This document shows positions 31,031 through 32,175 of a DNA stretch of 32,175 bases, piece after piece. Where the stretch lies: assembly GCA_045600025.1 (NCBI GenBank), contig JAZRXC010000002.1, positions 1 through 32,175 of the forward strand. Reading direction: 5' to 3'. The notes under the pieces are model-generated. The model saw only the letters and a list, made by a program, of their open reading frames with translations. It was not told the DNA's origin and did no database searches. How positions within the stretch are numbered: position 1 is the first letter of the stretch; every line of letters begins with the position of its first letter. The position numbers were made by a program, and so were the translations under genes. This DNA comes from UBA3774 sp045600025. GTDB taxonomy: Bacteria > Bacillota > Clostridia > Lachnospirales > Lachnospiraceae.

Positions 31031-31953
31031 CATTTGCTAATCAGGTCAAAACAGAATTAACAGAAAAAATCGATCAGACAAGGCACTGCAAACTCGCAGT
31101 GCTTCTGGCTATATTCAGCGTGTATGGCATATACATCGTAAGACGCGACGGGAAAGTATTTCCGGCTATCGTAACGGAGAACCGCTATGCGGCAGTTCTT
31201 GCCGCCACACTTATAAGACGCCTGTACCACGAGTACCCCGAAGTATCGGTTCGCGCCGAAAGGCCGACTATTTACACAGTGTATGTTGCGTCCTCCGAGA
31301 AGGCAGAAGATATGCTCAGCGAGATGAAGCTGCTCAGCAAAGGCGGTGCGCTTTGGGATATAGACATGCCTCTCGGCAAGCTTCTTCCGGCAAATATCTG
31401 CTGCCGCCGGGCGTTCCTGCGGGGACTGTTCATTTGCAGCGGAAGCATCAATAATCCGAACAAATCCTACCATATGGAAATCGTTTGCAAAAGCGAAGAA
31501 AGAGCGCATGAAATAGTTAAGCTCCTGGCGGATTTTGAAGTTAAAACGCGCACCCGCATACGCCGTGGCGATTACGTTATTTATATTAAAGACGGAGACG
31601 GAATATCGGATTTTCTGAGCGTCATCGGAGCATCGTCAGCGCTTCTTGATATGGAGAACACTCGCATACTTCGTGACATAAGCGGCAATGTGAATCGCAA
31701 AGTAAACTGCGAGACTTCGAATCTTCACAAAACCGTATCTGCAGGGCTCGCACAAGTGCACGATATAGAAATCATAGCCGCAGGCCCGGGGCTGTCATCA
31801 CTTCCGGACGAGCTAAAAGAGCTTGCTGAGCTCCGCCTTGAAAATCCGGACATGCCGATAGAAGCGCTGGGTCAGATGCTGACAAAGAAAATCGGAAAAT
31901 CGGGAGTCTATCACCGATTTGAAAAACTACATAAGATAGCGGAAGAAATATAG
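31027..31953 (+). CDS. whiA: WhiA-family regulator
   Basis: A 308-residue protein of usual WhiA length. It has an N-terminal domain of the LAGLIDADG endonuclease fold (RRAFLRGLFICSGSINNPNK, about 119-138) without nuclease function in this family, and a C-terminal helix-turn-helix (LENPDMPIEALGQMLTKKIG) that binds DNA. WhiA is linked to sporulation in Streptomyces and to division and chromosome segregation in Bacillus. It follows murB with an ATGA overlap. In many Firmicutes rapZ and glmR (yvcK) lie before whiA; here they are absent from the operon. Confidence 0.95.
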   Translation: MTFANQVKTELTEKIDQTRHCKLAVLLAIFSVYGIYIVRRDGKVFPAIVTENRYAAVLAATLIRRLYHEYPEVSVRAERPTIYTVYVASSEKAEDMLSEMKLLSKGGALWDIDMPLGKLLPANICCRRAFLRGLFICSGSINNPNKSYHMEIVCKSEERAHEIVKLLADFEVKTRTRIRRGDYVIYIKDGDGISDFLSVIGASSALLDMENTRILRDISGNVNRKVNCETSNLHKTVSAGLAQVHDIEIIAAGPGLSSLPDELKELAELRLENPDMPIEALGQMLTKKIGKSGVYHRFEKLHKIAEEI

Positions 31954-31983
31954 ATATGAAACAGAGGAGAAGACGCCCTCTCC

Positions 31984-32017
31984 ATAGCAAAAGAGACCTT
32001 ACGGTCTCTTTTGCTAT
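31984..32017. terminator. Bidirectional terminator between whiA and the convergent gene
   Basis: A perfect 15-bp stem runs from ATAGCAAAAGAGACC (31984-31998) to GGTCTCTTTTGCTAT (32003-32017) around a TTAC loop. A/T-rich runs within the stem allow it to serve both directions, the whiA operon and the leftward gene that ends at 32018. Confidence 0.85.
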
Positions 32018-32175
32018 TTATTTGATTAGTTTTCGGAATTCTTCTACCGGGAGGCCGGCCTGATCTGCGGCTTGTTCAACTGTAAGAGTTCCTTTAGAAA
32101 CAAGTTCAATGAGGGTTTTTTCTATGCCTTCTGCTACACCTTCTGCCTTTGCCGTAGCTGATGCAGCATTTACAG
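32018..32175 (-). CDS. C-terminal tail of a leftward gene, Rpn/transposase-like nuclease suspected (partial)
   Basis: The minus strand is open from the window edge to a TAA at 32018-32020 and codes for about 51 residues: an Ala/Glu-rich helix with ATAKAEGVAEGIEKTLIELV and an ending GLPVEEFRKLIK. Repeated G-x-E-x-G helices with a short HTH-like end are typical of the C-terminal tails of Rpn-family (PD-(D/E)xK recombination-promoting nuclease/putative transposase) proteins common in Clostridia. The catalytic part is outside the window, so the family is a guess. Confidence 0.55.
   Translation of the reverse strand, partial: VNAASATAKAEGVAEGIEKTLIELVSKGTLTVEQAADQAGLPVEEFRKLIK

Overview
The window reads as a chromosomal segment of a low-to-moderate GC Gram-positive bacterium of the Clostridia, probably Lachnospiraceae. 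The signs are an SRP RNA-dnaX-ybaB-recR block as in Bacillus and Clostridium, hprK-murB-whiA, strong AGGAGG-type ribosome binding sites, an S-box (SAM-I) riboswitch before metK, an FtsH protease and a DnaD/DnaC-type primosome pair. This assignment is by gene content only.

Layout. 1-3000: the 3' part of a large glycine-rich, beta-helix surface protein with a C-terminal membrane anchor, then a terminator. 3010-3292: four exact-period 74-bp repeats. 3383-6231: promoter, large SRP RNA, dnaX, ybaB and recR. 6269-9013: an acidic TPR protein and a CvpA-like membrane protein. 9022-9384: tRNA-Ile, tRNA-Ala and tRNA-Cys with two clear promoters. 9402-11767: SAM riboswitch, metK and overlapping galE. 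11834-12112: a small membrane protein. 12117-12320: a cluster of DnaA-box-like 9-mers with direct repeats and a terminator. 12390-15293: DnaD-like protein, DnaC/DnaI-like loader and a long PRPP synthetase. 15351-22141: a 6.5-kb AT-rich island between two 146-bp copies of the 3' end of an ABC-F gene. 21999-28867: abc-F, radA, uvrC and ftsH. 28998-31953: tRNA-Trp, hprK, murB and whiA. 32018-end: the C-terminal tail of a further gene.

The island is the unusual part. It carries a DpnII-type operon (two adenine methylases and a DpnII-family endonuclease). Next to it is a second restriction-modification set: a Cro/C-type regulator, a small PD-(D/E)xK nuclease, a frameshifted partner gene and a divergent methylase. 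Three copies of a 15-bp operator (TTCAC-N5-GTGAA) lie at the regulator promoter, the first methylase promoter and the DpnII operon promoter, so one small regulator probably controls both systems. The 146-bp flanking repeats differ at seven positions, all third codon positions. This suggests the second copy came from another strain's functional gene rather than from decay of a local duplication.

The rest is mostly housekeeping: replication and repair (dnaX, recR, DnaD/DnaC-like, radA, uvrC), SAM and nucleotide metabolism (metK, prs), cell wall and carbon regulation (galE, hprK, murB, whiA) and proteolysis (ftsH).
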